Assembly (NCBI GenBank): GCA_018499985.2
Contig: JAHBAT020000001.1
Span: 1 to 64,000, forward strand
Reading direction: 5' to 3'
Source: Candidatus Moraniibacteriota bacterium
Lineage (GTDB): Bacteria > Patescibacteriota > Minisyncoccia > Moranbacterales > UBA1568
Length of the DNA stretch: 64,000 bases
Below the pieces are notes generated by a model. It saw only the letters and a list, made by a program, of their open reading frames with translations, ran no database searches and was not told the origin of the DNA. Both the position numbers and the translations under genes were made by a program. The first letter of the stretch is position 1. Each line of letters starts with the position of its first letter. Shown here piece after piece: positions 9,447 through 20,001 of the stretch.

Positions 9447-11216
9447 TTAATAAGTAGAACGTAATGCGTTCATAATAACACAAAAATCAATAAGTTCCTG
9501 AATCAAGGCTCCGTGCACAGGATCTATATAGCCAAAGGAGGCAGTAATCATGCCAATTGTAGAAAGACCAATTCCCAAGAAGAGGCTCTGGTATGCTACC
9601 GTGTATGATCTTCTTCCGATATGAATAGCTTCGCGAATAGAAACAATATCTCTTCCTAAAATAGCGACATCTGCAGCCTCAAGAGAGGCTGCATTTTCTG
9701 TCCCTGAAAAAACAATCCCTAGATCAGCCATTGAAAGAGCGAGCGCATCATTCATACCGTCACCTATCATGCCCACCAACGTATCATTCTTTTGCGCTTG
9801 AGCTACGAGAGAAAGCTTTCTTTCTGGCGTAGCATCTGCATACAAAGGAAGATTAAACTGCCCAAGTACTCGTTCTGCATTTTTCTTATGATCACCAGTG
9901 ATAATACCAAGCCTATATCCTCGTTCTTTTAGATAGGTAAGTACTTCTTCTACCTCAGGTTTCAATCCATCGTCAAAGAAAAAGCTGGCTACTCTCTCAT
10001 CTTTTTTCCAAAGATCAACCTGAATACCCTCCTCTTCATTTCTTCTTGTTTTTTTAAGGCTGTATACATTCCCATCGATAGTGCCAGTGATACCTTCCCC
10101 AAAGACCTCTTTTACTGCGTGTGTTACCAAGAAATCAGCTTTTTTTTCTTCCTGTCTTGCTACCAAAACCTTTGCTAAGGGATGGATAGAGTGCCGTTCC
10201 AAAGAAGCTGCCACACTTAAAGCATACTCTTCTGTAAGACTTTCTTTATGGATAACTATCTTACGTAGCATGGGCTGGCCAATAGTAAGTGTTCCCGTCT
10301 TATCAAAAAAGAGCGTTTTTGTTTTTGCAAGCAACTCCAAAATAAATGGACTTTTGACAATAATTTTTCTTTTAGCTGCACGGTTCAATCCACCCAAAAA
10401 ACTGAGTGGCACAGCAATAAGTAGCGGACATGGGGTCGCAAGCACCAGTACCGCCAAAAAACGATTCGATTCTCCAGATACCACATAGGCCAAAACAGCT
10501 ATAGCTACAGAAAAGAGAGTAAAGAGGAGATTGTAACGTTCCGAGAGTCGCACAAGAGGTGCACTATGCACCTTACCCTGTTCTACAATTTCTAATATTT
10601 TTCGATAGCTTGAATGCTCAAAATCCGATTCCACCTCTACCACGATAGACTCTCCTGTGTTCACAAAGCCAGCCTTCAGATGACTCCCCTTACGATGTAT
10701 CACCGGCATTGATTCTCCGGTAATATTGGATTCATTAAAAATACCCTCTTCTGATATCAGGCGGCCTTCAATAGGAAGCATTTCTCCACTCCGGATCACT
10801 ACCACATCACCAGGGACAATAGCGTGAAGCGATACTTCATGGTGACGCTTTTTTCCATACAGAAGAATATTTTTTGGAATTTCATAAAAAAGATTTTTTA
10901 AGGTACTTTCTGCTCGCTCGGTGCCATATCTTTCCAAAGATTCACTCAAAGAAACCATCAAGGCAATGACTGCTCCTGTCAGCCATTCTTGCATAAAAAA
11001 AGCCGTAATAATGGTAAAAAGAGCAAGATAGTCTAAGTTTGTCTTCTTGAGTCGAATACGTCCCCATGATTCACGCACAAGCACCATCAAGCCTCCCACC
11101 TGCACAAGCATCCAAGCTTCTGGTACCTTAAAAACAAATCCTAAAAATATAAGAAAGGAAAAAAGTATCGGCAAACGAAACTCCGCCCGTAGCATTTCTC
11201 GCAAAAAAACTCCCAT
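9447..11216 (-). CDS. Heavy-metal-type P-type ATPase (P1B-like)
   Basis: DKTGTLT phosphorylation motif, TGES, LATPCPLLIAVPL TM metal site, GDGMNDALAL. Confidence 0.9.
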   Translation of the reverse strand: MGVFLREMLRAEFRLPILFSFLIFLGFVFKVPEAWMLVQVGGLMVLVRESWGRIRLKKTNLDYLALFTIITAFFMQEWLTGAVIALMVSLSESLERYGTERAESTLKNLFYEIPKNILLYGKKRHHEVSLHAIVPGDVVVIRSGEMLPIEGRLISEEGIFNESNITGESMPVIHRKGSHLKAGFVNTGESIVVEVESDFEHSSYRKILEIVEQGKVHSAPLVRLSERYNLLFTLFSVAIAVLAYVVSGESNRFLAVLVLATPCPLLIAVPLSFLGGLNRAAKRKIIVKSPFILELLAKTKTLFFDKTGTLTIGQPMLRKIVIHKESLTEEYALSVAASLERHSIHPLAKVLVARQEEKKADFLVTHAVKEVFGEGITGTIDGNVYSLKKTRRNEEEGIQVDLWKKDERVASFFFDDGLKPEVEEVLTYLKERGYRLGIITGDHKKNAERVLGQFNLPLYADATPERKLSLVAQAQKNDTLVGMIGDGMNDALALSMADLGIVFSGTENAASLEAADVAILGRDIVSIREAIHIGRRSYTVAYQSLFLGIGLSTIGMITASFGYIDPVHGALIQELIDFCVIMNALRSTY

Positions 11217-11224
11217 ACTTTGTA

Positions 11225-12682
11225 CTACTTTTTATTTAATGAATGTTCATTAGCCTGATCGTGTTCCAGAAACCATTGATGTGATTCTCTTCTTTGGCGA
11301 AGAATTTCTGTTTCATCCATAATCAATCTTTTTTCTAAGCGAGCAATTTCCAATTCATCCCTCTCGAGCTGACGAAAGAGCCAAAGTATCAAGATAACAA
11401 TTGTTCCCGTAAAAACAAGCGACCCAAAAAAGAGCCACCAAAAAGAATTTTTATTCTTAAAAACCTCTTCTTGCCAAAGAGCGTATGGTGTATCTTTTGC
11501 CTCTCCATTTGCTTGCCACAAAGAACACTCTTTCTGATAATTATCAAATACTTTTTCTGAATTATAAAAAGAATCTATCATTCCTATCTTTTGTATTTCA
11601 GTATTCATATCATTGCAACGCCTCTCTACGTAGGCCTGAAACATTTTTCGAAAAGCTTTCCCAAATACCCCTTCTTGTGCATCAATTCTTGCTGCTCCCG
11701 CTATTTCTTCAAGGCCCTCAATTGACTGAGCAAAGGCAAAGTTGTCGCCACTCTTACGATCAAGGAGGTCTGTCTGAAAAGTTACCACTCCTACCACCCT
11801 ACCTTCTTCATTGAGTACTGGTCCACCACTTGATCCCTGGGAGACCTTGGCATCAGTCTGATAAATCTTTTTCCCATCCGAAGACATACGCACAGCACTC
11901 ACTACACCTGAAGTAAACGTCACCTCACCAGTACTCTTTTCATTCAATTCCGCTGTAGCCGGAAAGCCGGACAGGTACACCTTGTCTCCAACTGAAAGCT
12001 CCTTAGATGACAGAGCGAGTGCTGGGGCTGGTTTTTTATTTATTTTCAATAAGGCTATATCAGTACCTCCGCTCAAAAAATTCGGGGATTCCACCAATAT
12101 CTCCGCTGGTTGACCTACAGAAAAGGCCTCTGTAAAAGAAAGAGCTTGTCGTCCAGGATTAAGCACTCGCACCTCTTGCTGAAGCTCAAATTGACTTCCA
12201 GCCAAAATAGTCTCAAAAACCTGCTTTATAAAGCCATCTTTTCCTTCATTCAAAAGTCCTTCCATTTCACTATCAGAAAGACTGAGTGCATTTTCATACA
12301 AAGAAGCCATAGCTCTCTCTGTCGTAAGACGTTTTTTGATAGTTTGCAAAGAGACGACATGAGCGTTGGTAGCAATAAAACCCTCTTCTTGAATCACAAA
12401 AGCACTACCGCTAAAATATTCATCTACCTGTATTTCCTTTTGGCTATCAGGCACTATAGACACGGTACGTGCCTTTACATCTACTAGGATATCTGGAATG
12501 GTTGCCTTACCAGTAATATGTGTAGCCACCTGCAAAACTCCTGATCTTGATATATCTGCCACGCCTTGAGAGGAAAGATTTTCTGCCAAAACCTGCTCTC
12601 CTCCTCCAAAGAAAAAGAGTCCTAATAAAAAGAAAAGAGATACTTTTTTACGCATAACTATTTTTGTTTTTGTTGCTTTCAT
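11225..12682 (-). CDS. Membrane-anchored trypsin-like serine protease (DegP/S1C-like)
   Basis: TNAHVV (His), DIALLKI (Asp), QGSSGGPVLN (Ser); C-terminal TM. Confidence 0.85.
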   Translation of the reverse strand: MKATKTKIVMRKKVSLFFLLGLFFFGGGEQVLAENLSSQGVADISRSGVLQVATHITGKATIPDILVDVKARTVSIVPDSQKEIQVDEYFSGSAFVIQEEGFIATNAHVVSLQTIKKRLTTERAMASLYENALSLSDSEMEGLLNEGKDGFIKQVFETILAGSQFELQQEVRVLNPGRQALSFTEAFSVGQPAEILVESPNFLSGGTDIALLKINKKPAPALALSSKELSVGDKVYLSGFPATAELNEKSTGEVTFTSGVVSAVRMSSDGKKIYQTDAKVSQGSSGGPVLNEEGRVVGVVTFQTDLLDRKSGDNFAFAQSIEGLEEIAGAARIDAQEGVFGKAFRKMFQAYVERRCNDMNTEIQKIGMIDSFYNSEKVFDNYQKECSLWQANGEAKDTPYALWQEEVFKNKNSFWWLFFGSLVFTGTIVILILWLFRQLERDELEIARLEKRLIMDETEILRQRRESHQWFLEHDQANEHSLNKK

Positions 12683-12733
12683 TTTAGCATGTTTCTGATG
12701 AAAAAATATCTTTTTCTTCTTGATTGTAGTCTA

Positions 12734-12762
12734 TTGACGAATAATAAAAAATATGCTAATAT
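12734..12762 (+). promoter_or_regulatory. Sigma-70-like promoter of the RND operon
   Basis: TTGACG - 17 bp - TAATAT, ~30 bp upstream of ATG. Confidence 0.6.
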
Positions 12763-12790
12763 ATTAGACTAATCTTATTACCCAACTCCC

Positions 12791-13975
12791 ATGCAAAAAA
12801 TCTTTGGAAAAGGCTTTCTTTTAGAGAAAATTCCCCTATTTTTGAACAAAACCAAAGCAAAATTTCTTCATTTTCTTTCCGAGAAACCCTGGGTAGGTTT
12901 TTTTGTTCTTCTGTGCTTTCTTTTTCTTATTATTTTTACTGGGCACACTCTTCGTGCACCAGAAGAAACACTTGAAACTCCTTCGCTTCAGCCAAAGCCC
13001 GTCACCCTCTTTTCAAATGAATCACCTCTTCTTCTTACTCTTCCGGCACAAGTAAAAAAAGATTCTGTTCTTCAAATTACTGCTCTTGCCCCTGGTATTG
13101 TAAGTAGAGTTTTTGTTACTCCTGGTCAAAAGGTACTAGCTGGGCAAACACTTTTCTCCCTTACCAATGACTACGGCAGTGGAGCTGCTTCAATTGAAAA
13201 AAATATCGCTCAAAATAATGCTGAGCTCGCCGAAGAAGTCTCTGACTTAGATAAAAAAATTCAATCTCTTGAAGAAGTTCGCATCAAAAAAGATGACACT
13301 CTCAATAAAAGTAATGAAGCTGTCAGTCTTGAGCGCCTCCAAAAAGAACGTGAGATTAGACGCTACACGCTTGTAAATAGCCGCCTCAATCTTGCTTTAG
13401 CACTAAAAAATGATGCTGTCTTTCAGCCAAAAAGCAGTCTTTCTGGTACGGTTACTTCCCTTCTGGTACGCCCAGGTCAATTTGTGAATGCCGGACAAGC
13501 ACTAGCAACCTTTTCAGCCAATACCGACACCCTTACTCTCGAGGTCTCTCTTTCACCAGAGACCGCCTGGCTACTTGATCCAAATCAAAAAGCCCTCCTC
13601 TCTTTACCAGAAGGAGACCAAGAGCTTTCGCTGGTGTACCTCTCTAAAGAAGAAAACTCGACCGGTCTCTACACCGCTATTTTTAGTGTTCCCAATACTA
13701 AGACGAGCGCCCTTGTTGATAATCGCTATGTAGACATCCGCATTCCTCTTAAAAGTAAAGTAGCTAGTGCCACCCTTCTCCCTCTTGAAAGCATCTATCA
13801 AGATACGGACTCCGCTTGGGTAATGACTCTCAAGGATGGCGTAGCCAGAGCTCAAGAAGTCACCCTTGGCACTATCTATGGTAACTACATAGAAATTACC
13901 TCCGGTCTAAATACCGAGAGTTCTGTCATTCTCACTCGCGGCCTTATTGAAGGCGAAGCAGTTATCGCTCAATAA
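12791..13975 (+). CDS. RND efflux periplasmic adaptor (HlyD/MFP family)
   Basis: N-terminal TM, lipoyl-like halves, coiled-coil, located directly upstream of an RND pump. Confidence 0.85.
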   Translation: MQKIFGKGFLLEKIPLFLNKTKAKFLHFLSEKPWVGFFVLLCFLFLIIFTGHTLRAPEETLETPSLQPKPVTLFSNESPLLLTLPAQVKKDSVLQITALAPGIVSRVFVTPGQKVLAGQTLFSLTNDYGSGAASIEKNIAQNNAELAEEVSDLDKKIQSLEEVRIKKDDTLNKSNEAVSLERLQKEREIRRYTLVNSRLNLALALKNDAVFQPKSSLSGTVTSLLVRPGQFVNAGQALATFSANTDTLTLEVSLSPETAWLLDPNQKALLSLPEGDQELSLVYLSKEENSTGLYTAIFSVPNTKTSALVDNRYVDIRIPLKSKVASATLLPLESIYQDTDSAWVMTLKDGVARAQEVTLGTIYGNYIEITSGLNTESSVILTRGLIEGEAVIAQ

Positions 13976-13987
13976 AACCTCTTTTTT

Positions 13988-16900
13988 ATGGAACACGGAC
14001 CCTCTTTTTTTGAACGCGTCATCTTTAATCCCAAAGATCACCAAACCCTCATTGGACGTTACTTCACTAGTATTCGTACCATTGTTCTTATTATCCTCAC
14101 CCTTTCCGGATCTGGTCTTGTAACGTACCTGACTCTTCCGCGAGAACTCAATCCCAGCATTAAAATTCCGATTGTTTTTGTCGCTACCGCCTATCCAGGC
14201 GCAAGTCCCGATGATATAGAAAGCCTCATTACTATGCCTATTGAGGACGCTGTTTCCGGACTCAAAGGCGTATCCAAGGTTACCTCCTCTTCAAATGAAG
14301 GAGCTTCTACTATTACCATAGAGTTTGCTTCTGGTACCGATCCAGATCAAGCTAAGCAAGATATTCAAAGCGCTCTTGATACGGTCAATGAACTCCCAGA
14401 AGATACCCTTACTCCTTCTGTGCAAGTACTTGATTTTCAGAATCAGCCAGTCATTAATTTCATAGTGACTGGCAATACCGACACTGCTAGCTTGCAAAAC
14501 TTTTCAGACATCCTTGAAGAGCGACTCAAAGATCTTTCCTCTGTAGAAAAAGTAGCTCTTACTTACCGTCAAGATCCTGAAATAAGCATTATTCTCGACT
14601 CTGCTAAAATAAATGCTCTTGGACTCAATGTCCAAGCTATTGCGCAAAGCACACGAGCCGCCCTCCAATCAAATCCTGGCGGTTCTCTTGATGGTAACCA
14701 AACTTCATTTTCGCTTTCACAAGACCGCTCACTTAAAACCACTGAAGATATCCGTCATCTCCCTCTTACGATTTCAGATACACTTATTCCTCTTGGAGAA
14801 GTCGCTCAAATAGAAGAGCGTCCCTCAGTAAATGCCAGAGAGGCTTTTGTCTCTATTGGAGGCCAAGAACCTACTCAAGCCATTACTTTTTCTGTTTTCA
14901 AGACAGATGGAGCCGACGCTACTGCGACTGTTACAGAAATTCGTCAAGCCTTTGAAAAGCTCAATCAGTCACATCAAAACCAATTTATATTGGAAGCAAC
15001 CTTTGATGGTTCCCAAGAAATCAAAAAAAGTTTTGATCAGCTTTTTCATGACTTCTTTCTTACCGTAGCACTTGTTTTTGTTGTTCTTATTCTTTTCTTT
15101 GGACTTCGTCAATCTATTGTTGCCTCACTCGCCATCCCTCTCACCTTTCTTGTTACCTTCATTGTCATGGGAGGTGTCGGCATGAGTATCAACTTTATCG
15201 CCCTTTTTGCCCTTCTTATCGCTCTCGGTATTCTAGTTGATAACGCTATTGTTATTATTTCCGCCATGGCTAGTTATGAACGCACTGGCAAGTTTACTCC
15301 AAGCGAAAGTGCTCTTTTAGTTTGGCGCGATTTCCGTTCTGTTATTTTTATCACCACTATTACTACTGTTTGGGCCTTCCTTCCGCTTCTTCTTGCTACT
15401 GGTATCATTGGAGACTTCATCAAACCTATTCCTATTGTGGTCTCATCAGCATTAGCGATTTCAGCAGCTGTAGCATTATTTATAGTCATCCCTATGATGG
15501 CAATGCTTCAGACGGGCAACTTTCCTCGTAGAGTAGTTCTTTTTCTCTATAGTTTTGTTTTTATTGTAGGTGCTACTTTTCTCTTCTTTCTTATTCCGTC
15601 TGGTCCATACAAAGCACTCCTCTATCTACTCGCCCTTCTCTGTCTGTTTCTTATTTTTGTTATTTCTCGCATCCTTCGTAATCAAGAAGATAAACCTCAA
15701 TTTCCTCTCATTAAAAAAATACAGCATGCCATTGCTCGTATTTCCGATGAAGGTATCTTTGATTTTCATCCTCTCGCTTTACGATACCAACAATTTATTC
15801 TCGGTACCCTCACAAAGAAAAAAGCCCGTCGCACTACCCTGGCTATGCTTATTCTTTTTACGCTATTCTCCTACCTACTTATTCCCACCGGTTTTGTCGT
15901 CAATGAATTTTTCCCTCAAGACAACCAGGATGTCGTCTACGTAAGTCTTGAGCTTCCTCAGGGAACTCCTCTAAAAGAAAGTCGCATCAAGGGAGAGGCT
16001 CTACTCAATGAACTCAAGTCATTGCCCGAAACCAGACTGGTCTTAAGTGAAATTGGAGCCAGTCTCAATGATGACGGCGTCTCTGGTAAGGGAGAAACAA
16101 ATCATGCCCTCTTTACACTTCTCCTCCAGCCCAAAAAAGAACGTTCTCAAAACTCTAGCGAGATAGTCGAGAGCTTGTCGCTCCACTACAAAAACTTTCC
16201 TCTTGGCAAAGTCTCTGTCAATCAGCAAGCTGGAGGCCCTCCTGCCGGAAGCGATCTTCAAATCAAACTTCTCGGTGAGGATTCTGCTACTCTCAATCTC
16301 TACGCAGAAAAAATTGAAGCTTATCTTCAGACCAAGCCTGGGGTAAGTAATATTTCTCAATCCATAGATACTGGCTCAAGTAAAATTGTCTTTGTCCCCA
16401 ATCAAAATGAGATACATCGTCTCAATATAAGTGAAAGCGAAAGTGCTTTCTGGATTCGTATGATTGGCAGCGGCTTTACCATCAAAGAAGATGCTCGCTT
16501 TGGAGAAGAAAAGCGTGATATTTCCCTGTATCTCAACGCAAGTGAAACACTAGCTACTCCAGAAAACCTATCTTCCCTACTTGTCCCTACTCCTCATGGC
16601 CCAAAACCACTCCATGCTCTCGGAAAACTTGAGCTTGCTCCAAATCCAACTCTTATCACTAGAGAAGATGGCAAGCGTACACTCTCTGTATCTGCTGATG
16701 TTGCTGATGGCTATTCACCAAGTGCTCTCTCAAAAGAGCTCGGGGACTTTGCTGACAACATGAGTCTTCCTGATGGCTATAGCTGGAAAACTGGCGGGGC
16801 CAATGAGGAAAATCAAAAATCAGTTACTTCTATTCTGGAGGCTATGCTTTTGTCAGCGGCACTTATTTTTGGCACAATGGTGATTCAATTTAATTCTTTC

Positions 16901-17308
16901 CGTAAAGCTCTTATTGTCATCCTTGTGATTCCGCTCGCTGTCTCTGGAGTCTTTATTGTCTTCGCTATTACAGGTATTCCTCTTTCCTTTCCGGCTCTTA
17001 TTGGAGTACTCGCTCTCTTTGGTATAGTCGTCAACAACTCTATTATTCTGGTAGATAAAATCAACCGTAACATGGATGCCGGTCTCAGCCTTGATATGGC
17101 TATTGCCGAGGGATCAGCGAGTCGCCTTGAGCCAATTCTCCTTACTGCCCTGACTACTATTATCGGTCTCATCCCAATCACGCTCTCCGATCCTATCTGG
17201 CAAGGCTTAGGTGGAGCTATTATTGCCGGACTCCTCTTTTCTGGGATAGCCAAGCTTTTCTTTATTCCAGTTATGTACAAGATTCTCTACGGCGAAAAAG
17301 AAGATTAG
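13988..17308 (+). CDS. RND-family efflux transporter (AcrB/MdtB-like)
   Basis: PREXNPSIKIPIVFVATAYPGASPDDIE, ALGILVDNAIVII, VNNSIILVDKINR; ~12 TM layout. Confidence 0.93.
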   Translation: MEHGPSFFERVIFNPKDHQTLIGRYFTSIRTIVLIILTLSGSGLVTYLTLPRELNPSIKIPIVFVATAYPGASPDDIESLITMPIEDAVSGLKGVSKVTSSSNEGASTITIEFASGTDPDQAKQDIQSALDTVNELPEDTLTPSVQVLDFQNQPVINFIVTGNTDTASLQNFSDILEERLKDLSSVEKVALTYRQDPEISIILDSAKINALGLNVQAIAQSTRAALQSNPGGSLDGNQTSFSLSQDRSLKTTEDIRHLPLTISDTLIPLGEVAQIEERPSVNAREAFVSIGGQEPTQAITFSVFKTDGADATATVTEIRQAFEKLNQSHQNQFILEATFDGSQEIKKSFDQLFHDFFLTVALVFVVLILFFGLRQSIVASLAIPLTFLVTFIVMGGVGMSINFIALFALLIALGILVDNAIVIISAMASYERTGKFTPSESALLVWRDFRSVIFITTITTVWAFLPLLLATGIIGDFIKPIPIVVSSALAISAAVALFIVIPMMAMLQTGNFPRRVVLFLYSFVFIVGATFLFFLIPSGPYKALLYLLALLCLFLIFVISRILRNQEDKPQFPLIKKIQHAIARISDEGIFDFHPLALRYQQFILGTLTKKKARRTTLAMLILFTLFSYLLIPTGFVVNEFFPQDNQDVVYVSLELPQGTPLKESRIKGEALLNELKSLPETRLVLSEIGASLNDDGVSGKGETNHALFTLLLQPKKERSQNSSEIVESLSLHYKNFPLGKVSVNQQAGGPPAGSDLQIKLLGEDSATLNLYAEKIEAYLQTKPGVSNISQSIDTGSSKIVFVPNQNEIHRLNISESESAFWIRMIGSGFTIKEDARFGEEKRDISLYLNASETLATPENLSSLLVPTPHGPKPLHALGKLELAPNPTLITREDGKRTLSVSADVADGYSPSALSKELGDFADNMSLPDGYSWKTGGANEENQKSVTSILEAMLLSAALIFGTMVIQFNSFRKALIVILVIPLAVSGVFIVFAITGIPLSFPALIGVLALFGIVVNNSIILVDKINRNMDAGLSLDMAIAEGSASRLEPILLTALTTIIGLIPITLSDPIWQGLGGAIIAGLLFSGIAKLFFIPVMYKILYGEKED

Positions 17309-17313
17309 GTATC

Positions 17314-17351
17314 AAAAAAACAGCTCCAGCATATCACTGGAGCTGTTTTTT
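17314..17351. terminator. Bidirectional terminator
   Basis: aaaaaaacagctccag-catatca-ctggagctgtttttt. Confidence 0.8.
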
Positions 17352-17353
17352 AT

Positions 17354-18121
17354 TTAGTTTTTGCTTTCTTCTTTTTTCTTATCATCCTTTATTTTCTCTT
17401 GAATAGTGACGCTCTGGATATACACCAATTCTACCGGAGAAGACCCTTCTCCGCCCGGCTTTGTCGGAGCGGTAGCAATAGCATCCACCACTTCTATACC
17501 CTTAGTGACATTACCAAAAATCACATAGCTCTTTGGTAGAGCCGTATCCTTGTGCATGATAAAAAACTGACTCCCATTGGTATTGGGACCACTATTAGCC
17601 ATGGCCACTGTACCGCGGGTGTACTCTCCGGTAAATGACTCATCATTAAACTTGTACCCAGGACCCCCAGTTCCCGTACCTGTCGGATCACCCCCCTGAA
17701 TCATGAAACCATTAATTGTTCGATGAAAAGGCGTGTTATTATAAAAATTCTTACGTGACAAAAAGACAAAATTATTGACTGTAATTGGTGTTTTGTCAGC
17801 CTGAAGAGCGATGGTGATATCTCCCTTGCTTGTCTTTAGGGTAGCCTCGTACGACTTAGTAGCGGCATCAATATCCATGACGGGTGCTTCTTGAAACATA
17901 GGTTCTGCTTTTTGTTTAGCTTGTTTAGCGGCTTCTGCCTGAGCTTTTTTTTCTGCCTCTACTTTAGCAGCTTCTTCTGCCGCTTTTGCTTTTTCAGCTT
18001 CTTTCTCGGAGTCAAGCTTAAAATCAGATGTTACCAGTTCTTGTTTACGAACCTCATCTGTACTGCAGCCTGTCAGAGAAAAAACGAGAAACAAAAAAAA
18101 TACTCCCTTCAAAAAACGCAT
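17354..18121 (-). CDS. Lipoprotein cyclophilin-type peptidyl-prolyl cis-trans isomerase
   Basis: Lipobox LTGC; FHRTINGFMIQGGDPTGTGTGGPGY and GSQFFI cyclophilin motifs. Confidence 0.92.
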   Translation of the reverse strand: MRFLKGVFFLFLVFSLTGCSTDEVRKQELVTSDFKLDSEKEAEKAKAAEEAAKVEAEKKAQAEAAKQAKQKAEPMFQEAPVMDIDAATKSYEATLKTSKGDITIALQADKTPITVNNFVFLSRKNFYNNTPFHRTINGFMIQGGDPTGTGTGGPGYKFNDESFTGEYTRGTVAMANSGPNTNGSQFFIMHKDTALPKSYVIFGNVTKGIEVVDAIATAPTKPGGEGSSPVELVYIQSVTIQEKIKDDKKKEESKN

Positions 18122-18173
18122 ACTACAAGCATTGATTATTTACTGTGCTTTATTATAGCCTAAATTGCCTGTA

Positions 18174-19931
18174 TTAAGCAAAAGTAAAGGCGTACACAGC
18201 TGTTTCATTTAAAAATTCTAAACGAAGTAATCCCTCTTTTGACTGACCTTTAAAATCTATAATCTCATACAAACGGTCTTCATTTACTTCAATCACACCT
18301 CCCGAAACATCTTTACCGCTCACATCTACACTAAGCATTTTATCGTTTAAATACACCTGTACCTTACTTGAACCAGTGGATCCTGGACTCATAACGAGAA
18401 AAACCTTTTCTCCTTGAAAACGTAACTGCAGCTTCCCTTGTGAAAGCGCCATTGCTCGTTCATCTTCCACTTGCCACTCTCCCTCAAAAGCATACTCATG
18501 TGCTTTTATATTTAGAGGAGCGGTAAATATCTGTCTACTACCAGTAATTTTCTCTTGAGAGACAAGCCTCTCACCGCGATCACTACCAAGATAGGTCTCA
18601 GGAGTGCGGATACCCGAACGCGTCGGTGTCTCGTCCTGTGTGTATTCTTTCTTTATGGTGACTTTTTTTCCTGCCTCTTTCAAGAGAGTCACGATAGCTG
18701 CCTCTGTTTCCTCGTATTCACCCTCTCCAAAATGCACTCTTCGCACATTACCCTCTGCATCAATCAAATAGTGTGCTGGCCAATAGCGATTATTGTAGGC
18801 TTGCCACGTAGCGTAGTCATTATCCTGAGCTACTGGATACTGTATATTATATTTCTTCAGTGCTTCAGCTACATTTTCTTTTTTATGTTCAAAGGCAAAC
18901 TCTGGAGTATGAACACCGATTACCACAAATCCCTGATCTTTATACTTTTCATACCAACTAGTCACATATGGGAGAGTACGAATACAATTGATACAGCTAT
19001 ACGTCCAAAAATCAATTAAAACCACCTTTCCTCTTAGTGCTTTCAAGCTTGTACCATCACTATTGAGCCAACCATTGATACCTGTAATTTCTGGAGCAAC
19101 CCCAAGATTCTCCAACTTTGTCTGAAGCATAGCATCAAGAACCAATGACTCTCTTTCTCCAGGGGCCACTTCTTTTCCTGTACGAATAGTCTCTAGCTGA
19201 CCTGTTTTTTCTGCTTGACTCTCAAAAACATTTAAAAATTTTCCATAGTCAGGAAATTGCTCGAGTAGACTCGTTTGCAATTTCTTATCATAACCAAAAA
19301 ATATCATAAGCGCCGAAAGAATCATGATGATACCAAAAACTTTTTGGATAGTCCCTGTGTAGAGAGAGAGTCCTCTTGTTTTTGCAAGAGCCTTGCCCCC
19401 AACAAGTGTCAAGATATACAGAGGGATACTGACTCCAGCCACATACACCACAATAAGAAGAAAAGCCTCTAGGCTCACAGCCCTTGTCGCAGCCAGTGTC
19501 GCCACAGCTGCCAAAATAGGCCCTGCGCACGGTGTCCAGATAAGACCCAAAGCAGCTCCCGTGATAAGCCCTCCGCCAAAACCATCACCTCTACCACTTG
19601 TGAAGCGTCCACCAAAACTTCCTAGTCGACTTACCAAAACTTCAAGCCTATCTCCAAATTGAGGCACTGCCAAGACAAGACCCAAAAATGCAATGACCGC
19701 TACCGCAAAATAACGGAGCACTTCCGGATCAAATGGAATAAAAGTGACAATAGTAGCAAGAGTAAGAGTGAAAAAAATAAAACTCACCGCCAAGCCAGTG
19801 ACCAATCCCAAAGGCTTTCTCTTGCCTCCAGAGACGCTTGATGACAAAATAATTGGGAGAATGGGCCAAATACAAGGCGCAAAAATGGTCACGATACCTG
19901 ACAAAAAAGTGAAAAAAAGAAGTGCTAGCAT
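18174..19931 (-). CDS. CcdA/DsbD-like membrane domain fused to TlpA-like thioredoxin domain (DipZ-like)
   Basis: CcdA-type TM region (APCIWPILP, TPCAGPILA), then thioredoxin-like domain (DFWTYSCINCIRTLPYV), C-terminal beta domain. Confidence 0.9.
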   Translation of the reverse strand: MLALLFFTFLSGIVTIFAPCIWPILPIILSSSVSGGKRKPLGLVTGLAVSFIFFTLTLATIVTFIPFDPEVLRYFAVAVIAFLGLVLAVPQFGDRLEVLVSRLGSFGGRFTSGRGDGFGGGLITGAALGLIWTPCAGPILAAVATLAATRAVSLEAFLLIVVYVAGVSIPLYILTLVGGKALAKTRGLSLYTGTIQKVFGIIMILSALMIFFGYDKKLQTSLLEQFPDYGKFLNVFESQAEKTGQLETIRTGKEVAPGERESLVLDAMLQTKLENLGVAPEITGINGWLNSDGTSLKALRGKVVLIDFWTYSCINCIRTLPYVTSWYEKYKDQGFVVIGVHTPEFAFEHKKENVAEALKKYNIQYPVAQDNDYATWQAYNNRYWPAHYLIDAEGNVRRVHFGEGEYEETEAAIVTLLKEAGKKVTIKKEYTQDETPTRSGIRTPETYLGSDRGERLVSQEKITGSRQIFTAPLNIKAHEYAFEGEWQVEDERAMALSQGKLQLRFQGEKVFLVMSPGSTGSSKVQVYLNDKMLSVDVSGKDVSGGVIEVNEDRLYEIIDFKGQSKEGLLRLEFLNETAVYAFTFA

Positions 19932-20001
19932 ACAAAACTATAGTTATATGAATAATGATTCTCTCGGAGAACGAGAGCGCTCTCGTCCCCACGAGAAAAC
20001 C

